From Nothopassalora personata (lineage: Eukaryota; Ascomycota; Dothideomycetes; Mycosphaerellales; Mycosphaerellaceae): DNA of 64,000 nucleotides. Within the stretch, counting starts at the first letter, position 1. Every line of letters begins with the position of its first letter. The notes under the pieces were generated by a model. It did no database searches. It was not told where the DNA came from and worked only from the letters and a program-made list of their open reading frames with translations. Shown one piece after another: positions 22,155 to 33,595 of the stretch. The stretch lies in the NCBI GenBank assembly GCA_033816765.1, contig CM066287.1, forward strand, positions 3,658,001-3,722,000, read 5' to 3'. The translations under genes were made by a program, and so were the position numbers.

Positions 22155-23418
22155 CCGGCGGGTGCGCGAGGGCGGGCGGTGGTTGCAAGGGTTCCGAACC
22201 TACGCAGCCGGCCGTGTGTGTCGACGCGATCGTAGGAGCAACTGCGCGTTCCTACCCGATCCCGGTCCCCAGCGCTGCAGACTGCCAGGCACTGCACTGA
22301 TGATGTTCCCAAGGAGAATGTCCGCTGGCCTGATCCGCGCTGCGCAGGTCACACGCGGACACTGGAGCGGTAATATGTCCAGTGCAGTGCAGCCCAGTAT
22401 TCTCTCGCTCGTTCGCTCGACGTTCGGCGTGTGCAGTCTGGGTGTGTGCAGAGTGCGGTGCGTCCAGGCTTCTTCCCCGGCGTCCAGCGGCCTTCCCGGC
22501 TGATGATCCAATCCAAAAAGCGAGTGACTGCGCTCGGGGCGGCGTGGTATGTGCAGAGCGATTCAATATTCGATTCGACACGTTATGCACCCGCGGATAG
22601 CTAAATACAATAATAACGAAAGTGAGACCCAGCGGAAGACGCACGGCGGACAGCAGCGAGCGAACGTGGGTAGCTAGGTGAAGGAGGACAACCGGTCGCT
22701 GTTGTCGCATCTTTCACACCCCCCGGCCGCCGCCGATGCTGCTGCTGCTGCTGACTGACTGACAACAGGCAAAACTCGCGGTGCTGCTATCCCTGCTGCA
22801 GCTTTCGCACTACCAACCCCCATCTACGCCCAGCCAGTACTCGTTCTACGCCCACAGGACCCAACCCCTGCCTGGCTAGCTGCTGCAGCGTCAGCGGATA
22901 GGAGCCACGGCGACTACAGTACGCACGATTGGTCGTGATGGGTGGAGGAGCTGCAGACGGGCTTGTCTCACGGCAGCGTCCCTCCCCACCTTAGCTAAAA
23001 ATACCCTGCAAATCGTGCGAGCGCTCGCCTGTCTGCAACACTGTTCGTCGGAGCAGTCTGTCTCCGAAGAGCCTCATCATGCATCGCCGCCCCTCACGAA
23101 TCGCATGAGGTCTGACCATAGCCAGCAGGTCGCCGTCGCCATCGGGGGTACCGGGGATGCGTGCTGGGACAAATCGCACCGCCGCCTGCGCTCAGGGTCA
23201 AGTCACCCAAGGAACCGGTCACGGGAGTGCAAGGAAAGCAGCAGGGCCCGAGCCGCGTCAATCAACGCTTTGCGCCGCCTCACCACACAAGAATCCGTGA
23301 CGGGCTAATCAACACTGGTGTGCAGCGGTCGTGCGCGTGATCGTTATGCTTATTTGGAAGCCTTCCTCTTCCGTCGTCGATAGTCCCTCTTCCGCCTGCT
23401 TGTGCGACTGCAGCATCA

Positions 23419-23445
23419 CCATCATCATCATCATCATCATCATCG
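23419..23445. repeat. (ATC)n microsatellite
   Basis: About nine CAT/ATC units in tandem in the intergenic region. Confidence 0.9.
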
Positions 23446-24455
23446 ACGAGTGTGTCCCCTAAAGCGACATGACCCGCAGCTGCGAGCCCTGACGCCCACG
23501 AGTCAGACATGGTCATCCCGGCGACTCGCCGGCACAGCAGCATCATCACGACTCACACAAGCATTGACGCGTGGTTGGCTTCGCTGCCACGACGGATAGG
23601 GGCGGCGCATAACAATTTCCACTCAGGTCTTTAAGAACCTACTTCCATACGAGTTCCAATAGCATGGTTGTCCCGACGGCGCTTGTGGGCCGATCCGAGG
23701 ATTCTGTCAAGAAAGTTAGCCTTCAACCACTAAATCGCAATTAGGAATCATGAGTGCCGATCACTCGTTTACCCGAAACTCGTTCTCCTGGACTTGTTTC
23801 GACGGCGACTCCGCGACAAACGTCCATCGTTGTCTGCGACAGCCTGTGCTCCCTGCGGTGGACAGCGTCCCTTGCATGATGCATGCGCGATTCGGGCGTG
23901 ACACGGGAGCACAACGCAGATTTGTGTATCACCATCCCGATAATGCATTCGGAAGAACGAAAATGGAACAGCAACAATGACATCCGTGGCAGAAACATGT
24001 CATCACACGGTCATACGAGAATTAGACATGCCTGTGTCTCCGGCTGGTTGAAAAGCGATCAAGTCCTATTAGAGAAATCGCAGTATAGGCCAGAGCCTCG
24101 TGAGACGTGAGACGCACTTCGCGAATCCGAGACTGACCGCCTCAGAAAGCTAGTGCTTGACTCGGCCTGGAGCGCGTCCAGGTCCACATCATCGGTACTG
24201 TCGCCACGATCTGCTGCACAGCTTGCTTGTGCCTCGCGGTGTATTGACTTCGGTGCTACGGAGCCATGCGATATCTCTGCGAGGTCCAGCTTCACTTGTT
24301 CATGAGCAGTAGGTATACTTTGGCCTGTCGTGACATTACTGTGGCCTCATTCAACATATCCTATAGCTGATCTGATCTACGCAATATAACCCGCACACTG
24401 GCGGCAAAAATCGAAGTCGCTCGTCAGGATAATGGAGCTCTCCCGAAGACGTCCA

Positions 24456-25249
24456 TCATATCACCAACGCATCCCGTATCTCAATGCTGACTCTGCCCGT
24501 CTTCCCGTCAACACGCTGAAAAGTAACACTCCGCATATCTCTCACAATCCAATCAGCGCCTGCCTCCTTCAATCGCCCGACATCATGTGTCGTAGCTAGC
24601 GCAACGACCTTAAAGCCCGCCGCCTTACCCGCACGAACTCCAGCAGGAGCATCCTCAAGAACCAGAATCTCCTCGGGGTTGACAGCCTTGCCGCCTTGAC
24701 CGAATCCCAGCCGCTGAGCCCCCATCCTATAGCACTCCGGATCAGGCTTCCCGTGCTTTACCTCTTCCGCCGTCACCATGTACCTGGGATGCGCAAGCTT
24801 CATGCGATCCAGCCAGCCAGTGACCAAGGGTCGTGTTCCGGATGTGACGATTGCCCAAGGTGCGTTTGCGCTCTCTAGATGATCGAGCAACGCTCTGCTC
24901 CCGGGGATCTCAACAGCGTCATGACCGTATGCGATGGGAATGACGCCTTCGGCTTTGCATACGTAGTCCCAGTTTGCTCGGTCCGGGGCAAGGATGGCTA
25001 GCACGTCGATGCTTCTTCGTCCATGAGAAGTCTGTAGGATCTCTGCCGAGTTTCAGTGGTACGGTACCAGGAGTGGATTTGGAGTCACTTACCGTCGCCT
25101 GGTACACCTATCTCCTTTCCAATCTGATGCCAGTGCTTGACGATGGCATCTGTGCTGTCGATGATTGTGCCGTCCATGTCGAAGAGTAAGGCCACGAATT
25201 CGTGCACCTCCGCTGAGGCGCAGAAGTCGTTCTCCTCGAGATGCGGCAT
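24456..25249 (-). CDS. HAD-family sugar/glycerol-3-phosphatase (Gpp/Dog-like)
   Basis: Two exons (25249-25093, 25042-24456) and a 50-base intron give 247 residues. HAD motif I is LLFDMDGTIIDS, with both Asp residues. The splice restores PGDEILQTSHGRRSIDVL, which matches glycerol-3-phosphatase and 2-deoxyglucose-6-phosphatase relatives. Motif II is WAIVTSGT, motif III the Lys in VKHGKPDPECY, and motif IV LVLEDAPAGVRAGKAAGFKV. The expected activity is hydrolysis of small phosphorylated polyols or sugars in the cytosol. Osmolyte glycerol synthesis is the best-known role, but the substrate cannot be fixed from sequence. The ATG at 25249 (MPHLEENDF) is the first in frame; the frame is open upstream only via TTG. 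Confidence 0.9.
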
Positions 25250-26448
25250 CTTGGGGACTGTGCGCTGCAAGAAATGGCTTGTGATGGACAATGGAGTGAT
25301 GCTGTTGATCTTGAATGGTCCGATGAGTCGTGCTCTCGGGCTTCACGAGCTGCGACTGGGCCGAGTGCGGATGATGAGCGTCTGACGAAGTGAGCAGAGA
25401 GGTAGTACTTGACCTTGGGATTACTGTCTGTCCCTACGTTACAAATGTGAAGCGAGTTTTAGATTTTGTGCTTGGGAAACGTCGGGAGAACGTGGCGGGC
25501 GGACTTTCCGCTTTGGGCGAGGCCGCTGTCGGGTCTTGAGCGACTAGGCCATCAAGTTCGCACGTCTGAATTCAGCTTTGCAAAAAAATTACCGACGACG
25601 CACGTGCTGAAGCAAGGAGAAATGTATATACATGCTGCTTCACTTTCAATGCCAACGCCAAGTTTATGATACACGTTGAAGCACGGCAGCACGACCTCTG
25701 TGCCTGGACACGACAGCCTTGTCAGGGCTTCTTTGCACAAGCGAGTGTGGATGTGGCGTCTTAGTTTGAGCACCTAGCGCGATGCGTTAAGCTGATGGTT
25801 CTGACAGAGCGCTCCCTCCTCCTCAAGATTTGCAAAAAAACAAAGAGCAATAGCATTCAATACATAAACAGCTGCGCTGCAGCGGCTTCTTTATTGCAGC
25901 AAAGTTTCGCCTTCCGATGCAACATCATCGCTTAATGGAGTCTGTCAATGTTTTGGAGAGCAAATACGCCATCCCGTGGTAGAAGTATCCGCTGCATAGC
26001 TCAGAAAAGAATTGAGTGTGTCCACAGAGCTTTCAAGGCGAGGAGTCGTTGATCAGAACACACCCAATGCCATCCCGTACCCGAACTTCCCCGTGAAGTC
26101 GGTAGTCGTCAATCAACAGGTATAAGGTCATGCTTTTGTATGAGGGCGGAGTATGCACCGTGCAAGATAACGCCAGTAATGCCGCGAGAAAGACGGTATT
26201 GCCGCCGATACGTCCACACAGAGTTTTAACGACCTCAGTGATACGAAGGCAGCCCAGCCTATTCGTGTTGTCGTATTGTTCTGTTTTCCATCCTGCTGCA
26301 CACAGGGGGCCTTCCTGCCTCCAGCGATAGGACAGTTGCGCCGCAGCTTGCTGACCGAGAGTCCAGCGTGTTCGGCGCAGTATCGACCACCCTCCGATGA
26401 TCAATCCGCGGCGATGTTCAGTAATTGGCAAAAAAGTGTTGCTCATGC
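25250..26448. other. phosphatase promoter and La-motif gene 3' region
   Basis: 1.2 kb without a supported gene. The part next to 26448 is probably 3' untranslated sequence. A 140-codon minus-strand frame ending at 26033 has random composition. Confidence 0.55.
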
Positions 26449-29400
26449 TCAAGCTTGTCCTTCCAGCTTGAGTTTCAGCGGCTCGTCGAGGATATCGGCC
26501 AGTTTCTTGCGATTCTTCAAATTGAGCGCACCATCACGCCATGCTTGACGGAGCTGCTTGTAAGCAGCACCGCCCGAGATTTGAGGCTCATTTTTGACGA
26601 GTGCAACGTAGTCCTTGAGGATGTTGTCGCGAATTGGGTTGGTACTCGACAAGGCTTTGGCGTAGAACTGGACCAGGTTGCGCATGCCCACTCCGTTGCG
26701 TCGCTCTTGCGCATCAAGATGAGCAAGCTCCTGGAACTCACGGTACATCGATGCGTTGAAGTTGCGAATCAAGAAGTGGGACCAGAACTGGTACAGAACG
26801 TCAAGATCGTAAGGGCAATTCCCGGTGGCGGCCTCGTCCCTTTGCTTGATGGCCTTGGCTCGTAGCGTGACGTAAGGTTCGGTAGTACCATCTTGTGGTA
26901 TCTTCTCTTGTGGTAGGTCTTTATCCTTGCACCAAAAGAGAGCGAGATCCTGGTCGTTGCCCTTCTTAGGGGAGCGTGCCAAGGTAGGACTTGCGTGACG
27001 AGCGAGGGGTGCGTCATTGTGGTCACCATTGACTGTAGGCTCACCATTCGTGTTTGACTGGACACCTTCGTCGATAAACTTTTCAAGCTCCCCGTGAATA
27101 CTGCGCGTATCTATAGAGCCGTTTGAGAAGGTCCTAGAAGCGAGGTGATGATGTGGCACCGAGGATCGCTGCAGGCCAGGTCTGACAACAACGGTGAGCG
27201 CCTCGATGTTCTGATTCGGGAAGACATCTGGCTCCAAGTCATCGCCAGCTCGTGTTCCGAAAACGGCCTGCTGGCCAGGTGAGATACTGGAGTCCTGGAT
27301 CGGGGACTTGGCCGAGCGTCCGCGGCCTTCCTCGCCATTCAGAAAGTCACCATATGGCGCTTCGGCTAGAGGGGTGATTGGTGCAAAGCCAGGAACAGCT
27401 CCATTCATAGAAAAGCCAGAGTCATGCGGGCGACGTCCAGGTTGTCCAGCGGACGGTGGACCACGGAACACAGGTGGTGGGGTCCAGAACTGCAAGTGAG
27501 GCTGTTCAGGGCGCTGCAAGACTTTTGGCCCGTCGGTCTGTGCAGTCGTCTCGCGTTGCTCACGAGGCAGTACGAACTGCTCCCAGCCCTCGCGACGACG
27601 TAATCGCTCCTTTCCATCTTCACCCACGCGAATCTCGATAGTATCAGAGCGTAGACAGACCGCCCTTATGATATCCTTGTCAAGAGTGAGTTGCTTGACA
27701 CGGTTGAAGTTAGCAATCGTGTCGAGGAACACAAAGCCCTGTCCATCCATGTTCTTGCGCAGGAACATGTCTTTGAGTAGGTTGTCCATGGAGAAGTAGT
27801 AATCCAATTGCATATGGACCATGTCCAGAAGGTGTTGGTGCTCAGCCATTGGGTGAAACGGCACAGCAGTGTAAGGCATACCGCTTTGGTAGTCGTACAT
27901 ACCAGGCATGTAAGTTTGCATCGGTGGTAGTTGACCACAGGGCCAGAATTGCCTCGCGCCGTATACGTTCTCAAGGGGTATCGACTGCGATCGTGAAGCA
28001 CCACGTTGCCAACCGCCACGACCTTGTTGCGAGAAGGTGAACTGACCTCGAGATCCCTGGTATGCAGAGGGCGATGCAGGGACTCCGTTGACCGCGTTGA
28101 CGAACTCAGGGTGACCGTTGGCAGAGGTTTGGCTCGTTTGATGGCCGTTTGAGTATTCACGCGATCCACCACCACCACGGCCACGACCGCCACGCTTATT
28201 TCCACGTGGCGCGCCGCTCCACTCCTTGCCGCCGAGAGACTCGAACGAGCGACCTTCCTTTCTGCCATCCGAAGGCACTCGGCGTATGATGGGACCATCA
28301 CGATTAGCCTCAGCGTTGTCTGGTGCTTCGCTCGCCCGAGCTGTTGGGTGGCTCTGGCGCGGTATCGGCTCCGGTATCTTGACATCTTGATGTTCGCCGG
28401 AGATCTCAGAATCGACCTTGGAGGGAGAGTGCGAGCGCCTGACGTCAAAGACAGGCGCTGTGGCGCCGATGGAGGAGGCCTGGTCTGCAGTGGGAGAGGT
28501 ACCGTTGGTGAGTGGCTGGGAATGTGGTGCTGCTGAAGCGGGCCCTTCCTCCTGTGACTGGCTTCCGCCTGCTCGTGGGTAGTTGGACTTCGCTGCTGTC
28601 GAAGCATCGCGGTCCACAACGCTCGATCGATTGCCAGTAGCCTCGCCCTCGCTCTGGGAGCCACCATTTCGTGGCGATGCGCGATCGCCGCCCTTCGAGC
28701 TATTGGGCGCGCCACGGAAACCGCCGCGACCACGAGATCCGTTGCCGCCGCGGCCTCCCCTCTCGCCGTTCTGTCCACGTGGTGGACGATTCATCTCCTC
28801 CGTCTGCCATACAATCGTCGGCGTCACCGGCACAGGCTGCCACTTGGTCTTCTCTCGCTTTGCGCCGGCAGTAGCTTCGGCATCGACACTGTCATCGGCT
28901 TCTTTCTCCGTCTGTGTATCTTTGCGCTCTTTCTCGTGCGCAGTCTCGGGAGTGGGCCATGCAACGTCGTCCTTGACGGGGGTCGGTGCTGCCGTGAGGT
29001 TTGGCAGACTCTGATGCTCGCGTCGGATGGATTTCTCGGGTGCAACAGATGCGGTATCATTGTGAGCGTCTTCTGTAGTTGGCTTTGGGCCTTGATGGAC
29101 ATTGTTGCGTGCCTCATTGGAACGCTTGGCTTGCAAGCCGCCCTTCTTAGCATCTGCTCCTGCCATGGCTGGGGTGGCAACCTCACGTGGAATAGTCGAC
29201 ACTGAGTTTGCCTTCTTCCGCGACTCTGATGATGGTCGTTGGTTTTCTTTGAGCTCTGACTGAGCTGCCGATTTCGGTGCCGGCGGCGTCACTGTTGGCT
29301 TCGCCTTGGCTTCTTCCATACGTTTGGCCCATGGATTGACCATCGGCGGAGGTGCATCGGTCAACACGACTGGCTTAGGTGTGGCTGGCCTTGTTGCCGA

Positions 29401-29937
29401 GTCCTTTGACTCTTTGGGTTCCTTCTTTCCACGTCGACCCTTGCCCTCTTCTCCCGGGCTTCCGCCCTGTCGCTCCTTGCGCTGCGCGATCCAGGCAGGC
29501 TCTGAGGTATGCGCGGAATTCTGTGACTTCGTCTCCCAGGTCGTATCTGAGGATGAAGTGCCATTCTGAGCTGGGAAATGATCATCGGTGTTGCTCGTGC
29601 TAACAGAAGATGCAGTGAGGTCTGGTGTGGATACTCCTGACGATCCATTCGGCGGTCTGCTTTCAGACTTGGTGCGCTCCACGGCGCTGTCTTTGACCTG
29701 AGACTTTGTCTGCTCTGAGGATGTCTTCCGCGCATCGGCGTTCTTGTCTCCAACTGTAGCCTCAACATCATCTGCCCAATTACTATTTGGACCGAGTCCC
29801 GAGAAGGTGCCTGTCGCAGGTGTTGCTGTGCCTGGAGTCACCTTGCTCGAAGGCGTCTTGGAGGGTGTGGTTGAGCTCCGGCCCTTCGCGGCCTGTGCAT
29901 ATGAGAAGCCACTCGGGCTTTGGTTAAGCGCCGCCAT
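26449..29937 (-). CDS. La-motif RNA-binding protein (Slr1/Sro9 type)
   Basis: A single exon of 1162 residues. The first ~690 residues are disordered, with Lys/Glu/Pro-rich tracts and RGG-like patches (GERGGRGGNGSRGRGGFRG, GNKRGGRGRGGGGSREY) expected to bind RNA. The La motif is at about 697-790: HQHLLDMVHMQLDYYFSMDN, LLKDMFLRKNMDGQGFVFLD and TIANFNRVKQLT. A conserved fungal C-terminal block covers about 1040-1162: YDLDVLYQFWSHFLIRNFN and YREFQELAHLDAQERR. Homologues associate with polysomes and modulate translation. MAALNQSPSGFSYAQAAKGR is a typical start for these proteins. The gene is followed by a long 3' gap and preceded by a repeat-rich leader. Confidence 0.9.
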   Translation of the reverse strand: MAALNQSPSGFSYAQAAKGRSSTTPSKTPSSKVTPGTATPATGTFSGLGPNSNWADDVEATVGDKNADARKTSSEQTKSQVKDSAVERTKSESRPPNGSSGVSTPDLTASSVSTSNTDDHFPAQNGTSSSDTTWETKSQNSAHTSEPAWIAQRKERQGGSPGEEGKGRRGKKEPKESKDSATRPATPKPVVLTDAPPPMVNPWAKRMEEAKAKPTVTPPAPKSAAQSELKENQRPSSESRKKANSVSTIPREVATPAMAGADAKKGGLQAKRSNEARNNVHQGPKPTTEDAHNDTASVAPEKSIRREHQSLPNLTAAPTPVKDDVAWPTPETAHEKERKDTQTEKEADDSVDAEATAGAKREKTKWQPVPVTPTIVWQTEEMNRPPRGQNGERGGRGGNGSRGRGGFRGAPNSSKGGDRASPRNGGSQSEGEATGNRSSVVDRDASTAAKSNYPRAGGSQSQEEGPASAAPHSQPLTNGTSPTADQASSIGATAPVFDVRRSHSPSKVDSEISGEHQDVKIPEPIPRQSHPTARASEAPDNAEANRDGPIIRRVPSDGRKEGRSFESLGGKEWSGAPRGNKRGGRGRGGGGSREYSNGHQTSQTSANGHPEFVNAVNGVPASPSAYQGSRGQFTFSQQGRGGWQRGASRSQSIPLENVYGARQFWPCGQLPPMQTYMPGMYDYQSGMPYTAVPFHPMAEHQHLLDMVHMQLDYYFSMDNLLKDMFLRKNMDGQGFVFLDTIANFNRVKQLTLDKDIIRAVCLRSDTIEIRVGEDGKERLRRREGWEQFVLPREQRETTAQTDGPKVLQRPEQPHLQFWTPPPVFRGPPSAGQPGRRPHDSGFSMNGAVPGFAPITPLAEAPYGDFLNGEEGRGRSAKSPIQDSSISPGQQAVFGTRAGDDLEPDVFPNQNIEALTVVVRPGLQRSSVPHHHLASRTFSNGSIDTRSIHGELEKFIDEGVQSNTNGEPTVNGDHNDAPLARHASPTLARSPKKGNDQDLALFWCKDKDLPQEKIPQDGTTEPYVTLRAKAIKQRDEAATGNCPYDLDVLYQFWSHFLIRNFNASMYREFQELAHLDAQERRNGVGMRNLVQFYAKALSSTNPIRDNILKDYVALVKNEPQISGGAAYKQLRQAWRDGALNLKNRKKLADILDEPLKLKLEGQA

Positions 29938-31972
29938 TGCGCTGATGTTGTGCTGCGGTTCGCAGTGACGTGTGGACTCGAGGTCGTATCACTCACTCAC
30001 TCCCCGGAATCGGGCTGCCCACTCGGGCGTGTTCCAAAAATTGTCCCAGAGACGCTGTCGCCGCTGCCCTGTCTGCGCTTCGCAGAAAAGCTGCCTGCCG
30101 CTGTTGCTGCCGCACGCACACGACACCCACCGTGAACCTGTGGGTGCGTAGCTCTGCTGGGGAAGCTGTGTTCAGGGTAGAAGTTCAGAAATGCCAGGGC
30201 GATAGATGAGACCCCGTAGGTCGCTGCGGAAGTTCGCGGTGGTGACGACGGGCCAAGGTGTAAATTCGCGTCGGAGGTGAGAAGCGCGGCCGTTAGGTGA
30301 GATTTTGACTGCAGCAAGCGGCTACAGGCCGGATCAGTTAGCAAATAGACAGGCAAACGCGATGGCGATGGCGATGGCGATGGCAATGGCAATGCTGCGG
30401 TGGTGAAGCGTGTTGCGTAGACACAGGCTGCAGCGGTGGTGGGTGGTGGGTGGTGGGTGGTGGTGCACGGGGAGATAAAAAGTCGCCTACCACACTGCTG
30501 GTGCTTTAACTTTTTGCTTGACCGACCGTAGACACGGCGAACGATTACTGAAGTGCTGCTTCTGCTGCTGCTGCTAACCGGACCAGGCGGTGGTGACGGC
30601 GAGTTGGTGTTGCGCCGGGGCAATCTGCTGCCGCAGAGGTCAATGTTCGAAGTGGAAGCACCGTGCAGCTAATAATAACAAATGTCACGCTAGCACTCCA
30701 CTTTCTGCTGATGACAACCGTGTCTCCTCCAACAGCGCAGCACTGCACTATCCCAACCTCGATCAAGGACGAGCAGCGGGCAGAAACAAGTGCAGAAGCA
30801 GTGAAGCCGCAGTATTCAGTGTGCGCAGAGATGTGGAGCTTGCATTGAGAGGAAGATTCTCTCTCGGTCACGTCACGCTAGACGAGCGTTCCGCCGTCCG
30901 AAAGCCACACAAGAGTGCAAGTCACTACCGAGCATCCATGAGATGGTCAATGATATTTGCTTGGCTCGGCACCTTCCTGGCACAACCTGAATAGAGGGAC
31001 TCCTTGTTCCTGACGCGGTGTACAGTACATGTCATGTATGGCCTTCTAATGTGATACTCGTGAGCCTTCTCGACGTTGCCGCCTCTAACTGATGCACAAG
31101 CGAGTGGAATTGTTCGCTGTCTATCGAGGCTGTGCGTTTTAATACGAATGTATTCGAAACGCAACGCACGTGTCAGCGCACTTTCATCCTCTCATCACCG
31201 CAGATGCCTGTACCACCGCCTGCGCGGGTCATTGTGGGAGGAGGAGAGGAGAAAGCTGCAGGTCGGGGTGGGCCACCTCAACGCACTCTCCCATTCGCCT
31301 GGCATGTCGCGGAAGTGGAATGTCACGAGACTGTGATTCATCGTTCCTTCCAGGTCTCCGTGGCAAGGATCAACAAAAGAGGCAATTACCCGCATGACTT
31401 AATAATCGAGCACTCACTGCAGGGTCCGAGGGACTTTTCAGGCGCATATCAATGCCACAAGATTGATCTGCTTCAATTTCATCATGCCTGAAACCATATG
31501 CCTACGATGTGGCTAGTCTCGCAGTACCGGCTTGCTACCATGAACAAGATCGCAGGCGTACCACCGTGCTCTGCAGACGCTCCCTCGTCATGTTTACATA
31601 CAGCATCGCCACGCGCCATGTGACATCAAATTGCTGGCGCTATGAATCTATATCACATCGTGATCAACTGGTTCATAGGACAGCAGGTGGGCACTTATCC
31701 CGTGCATCGTACTTCATCTAGATAGTCGTGTTCAATGCGATCTGCCAAACAACGTCCTCTGTAGGACACTGGTAAACCAGCCGAACCACGAAGAACTTGT
31801 GTGGTTCTCTGTGTTTGGCTTGCGGGATCTTGTCCTGTTCGTGAAGGGATTTGATGGCTGTACCAGGTCCTGCCAACGGGCTATCAAGTCGAAGTATGTC
31901 AGCTACATGCGGATGGCGCATGTTTATTCCTCGGAACGTGACACGCATGTATCTTATCTGGGATGATCGCAA
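29938..31972. other. leader/promoter of the La-motif gene and intergenic sequence
   Basis: Two kilobases without a confident gene. Directly upstream of the La-motif ATG lie repeats: GATGGC units (30361-30395) and GGTGGTGG units (30434-30465). The rest shows only inconsistent short frames. The last 255 bases may hold an extra 3' exon of the exonuclease-like gene. Confidence 0.5.
30361..30465. repeat. GATGGC and GGTGGGTG simple repeats
   Basis: About five hexamer units GATGGC/AATGGC (30361-30395) and a GGTGGTGGGT-type run (30434-30465), both in the probable leader of the La-motif gene. Confidence 0.85.
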
Positions 31973-33108
31973 TCATTGGAACGTACCTCCAAATAACAAC
32001 AATGCCATCATTGTGTACCTAGAGGACAGTTAACCAATGTGGTTTCTCCATATCCTAGGGGTCCTTTTTCAACTTACGCAGCATCATTGGACGCATTGTG
32101 CCATCCGAGGATGACCCCAGTCTCATCGAAGTATCGAGGCTCGAGCTGAAGAGAACGAGCTAGGCTTGATAAGCTCTTCGCTGGAAGATGAGCACCCTCT
32201 CGTTCTGCAGCAGCCGCCAGGTTCAAGGTATCAAAGACTGCTGGGCCGGAGCGACTCATATCCAGCAGATCGGTTGCCAACCCGGGACTTTGTAGAACAG
32301 CCTGGATGTCGCTACCAAGGGAATGCCCCACGAAAGCAATGCTGTTTGATCCAATGTCTTTCATAGACGACTTCATGATAGAAAGCAGCTCATCTTTAGC
32401 CTCACCCGGTGACAGAAAGAGACTCCTGCCAAATCTAGAGCCTCGCATCCTGCGTTGGGGATACCTCGTCACGTCAACGACAATGTGATGGTGCCTGACT
32501 TTAGGGATCCAGTTCTTGACGTGCGCACCAGGTTCGACGTTGTGAATGTCTCTGGTGCGGAGAACCGAGAGTCCGACTTCCACAACATGATTGAGTAATC
32601 CCTGCCTTTCTGACTCCGTATCTATGGCTATGAGAACAACGTCCTCATGCTGTAGATACGATCGAAGCTGTCGAATGCCGCCTTGCCTACTCAGAACTCG
32701 CACCTCTGAGATCGACCGCCGAGAAGTCCGCTTGCGTCTGAGAATCGTTCGTTTGCGTGGAGCCATTAGCTGCCCAACGGCGACGGCGGACGTCTTTACG
32801 GGTGCAGAGACCACTTTCGTTGGAACGACTCTGGTGGACAGAAGCCCTGTGGTTGCATTAGTAACCCTTGAACGGTGGCGAACATGTGCAAATTGTTTAC
32901 CTTGCGAGCTTCCAACAGACAGAGCATACTTCGGCTCTAAGACTGGAGGTCGGCTCCGACGCTGAAATGCACACGGACTGCTCAGGATGGGCTTGTCGAT
33001 ATTGATTGAGGCAGCGACCCGTGCCAGTCTGGCCTCGGGGTTCGAGGGTGTGCTGTTCCTCAATCGCTTGAGCAAGGCTTTTCGGCGAAGCATACCGACC
33101 GCTTGCAC
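31973..33108 (-). CDS. DEDDh exonuclease-like protein (Gfd2/YDR514C-like domain)
   Basis: The model has three exons: 33108-32901, 32846-32078 and 32018-31973, for 340 residues. The 54-base intron carries a TTACTAATG branch and, being a multiple of three, was read through in the raw frame. The 59-base intron follows GTAAGT. The RNase-H-like exonuclease signature is complete: VVLIAIDTESE (Asp and Glu), AFVGHSLGSDI (Asp) and WHNASNDAAYT (His plus Asp five residues on). The N-terminal 130 residues are basic and disordered. The 3' end is uncertain. A good donor (GTACGT) at 31986 could instead splice to 31902 and add about 60 residues, ending at 31718. Nuclease activity is inferred; the family is poorly characterised. 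Confidence 0.68.
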
Positions 33109-33595
33109 TGACTAACGCGGCAGGAAGGCATCATCGCATATTGATGGACGAGGCCAAAAGTTGCAGGGAGCGAGGAATACGGAGTACTGCCATATAGACA
33201 AGAAAGGAAGCATCATTAGACGCTGGGCATGTTGAGACCACACCCGCCAGCCGAAAGTCGAGGTCAAGTCGATTATGGTATAGTCCAGTCTACGCATGAC
33301 TGTCGCTTTGTGGAAATCTCCATGAAGCAGCCATGGCTACAGTATTTTTCTGTCATATGCTCGTGAGGAGAGGGGCCGCTAGATCTCTAAAGGTAGATAT
33401 TGTCGTGCTGCTCCCAAACGTACCATGAGTTTCTTCCAGTGGAGCAATGCAACGTGGGCCGGATCTTCAAACTCAATCTCACGTTCCCGATCTGACGGGT
33501 AGTTGAAAGGCATCATCAACGGCTGGCCCTCCAGTGTTTTCGCTCTTGTTGCTAGCAGACATGTCACTATCCACAGCAGTATTCGAGACATCGCA
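33109..33595. promoter_or_regulatory. divergent promoter, exonuclease-like gene / SDR
   Basis: 487 bases between the ATGs. No specific motif stands out. Confidence 0.4.

Larger units (their letters stand above)
22086..24455. other. long upstream region of the homeobox gene
   Basis: Promoter and probably a long leader of the homeobox gene, plus the 3' flank of the phosphatase gene. It holds the CAG/CTG repeat (22114-22153), a CTG patch at about 22738-22752 and an ATC repeat (23419-23445). Many G/C-rich open frames exist, but none shows a domain. A coding-looking fragment at 24059-24360 (-) is discussed under rejected items. Confidence 0.5.

Noticed and set aside
22114..23445. Possible CRISPR-like or tandem-array structure from the CAG and ATC runs
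   Set aside because: These are plain trinucleotide microsatellites without spacers; the genome is eukaryotic.
24059..24360. Minus-strand stretch reading KLDLAEISHGSVAPKS and SSTSFLRRSVSDSRSASHV
   Set aside because: It looks coding in composition, but has only a GTG start, a frame break at AACAAGTGA upstream and no domain or intron to rescue it. It may be a relic; not called.
29997..30623. 208-codon minus-strand frame upstream of the La-motif gene
   Set aside because: It begins at TTG, is dominated by simple-repeat translation (His/Pro, Ser/Pro runs) and lies in the probable leader of the La-motif gene.
31132..31491. 119-codon plus-strand frame
   Set aside because: Begins at a non-ATG codon, with random composition, no partner exons and no domain.
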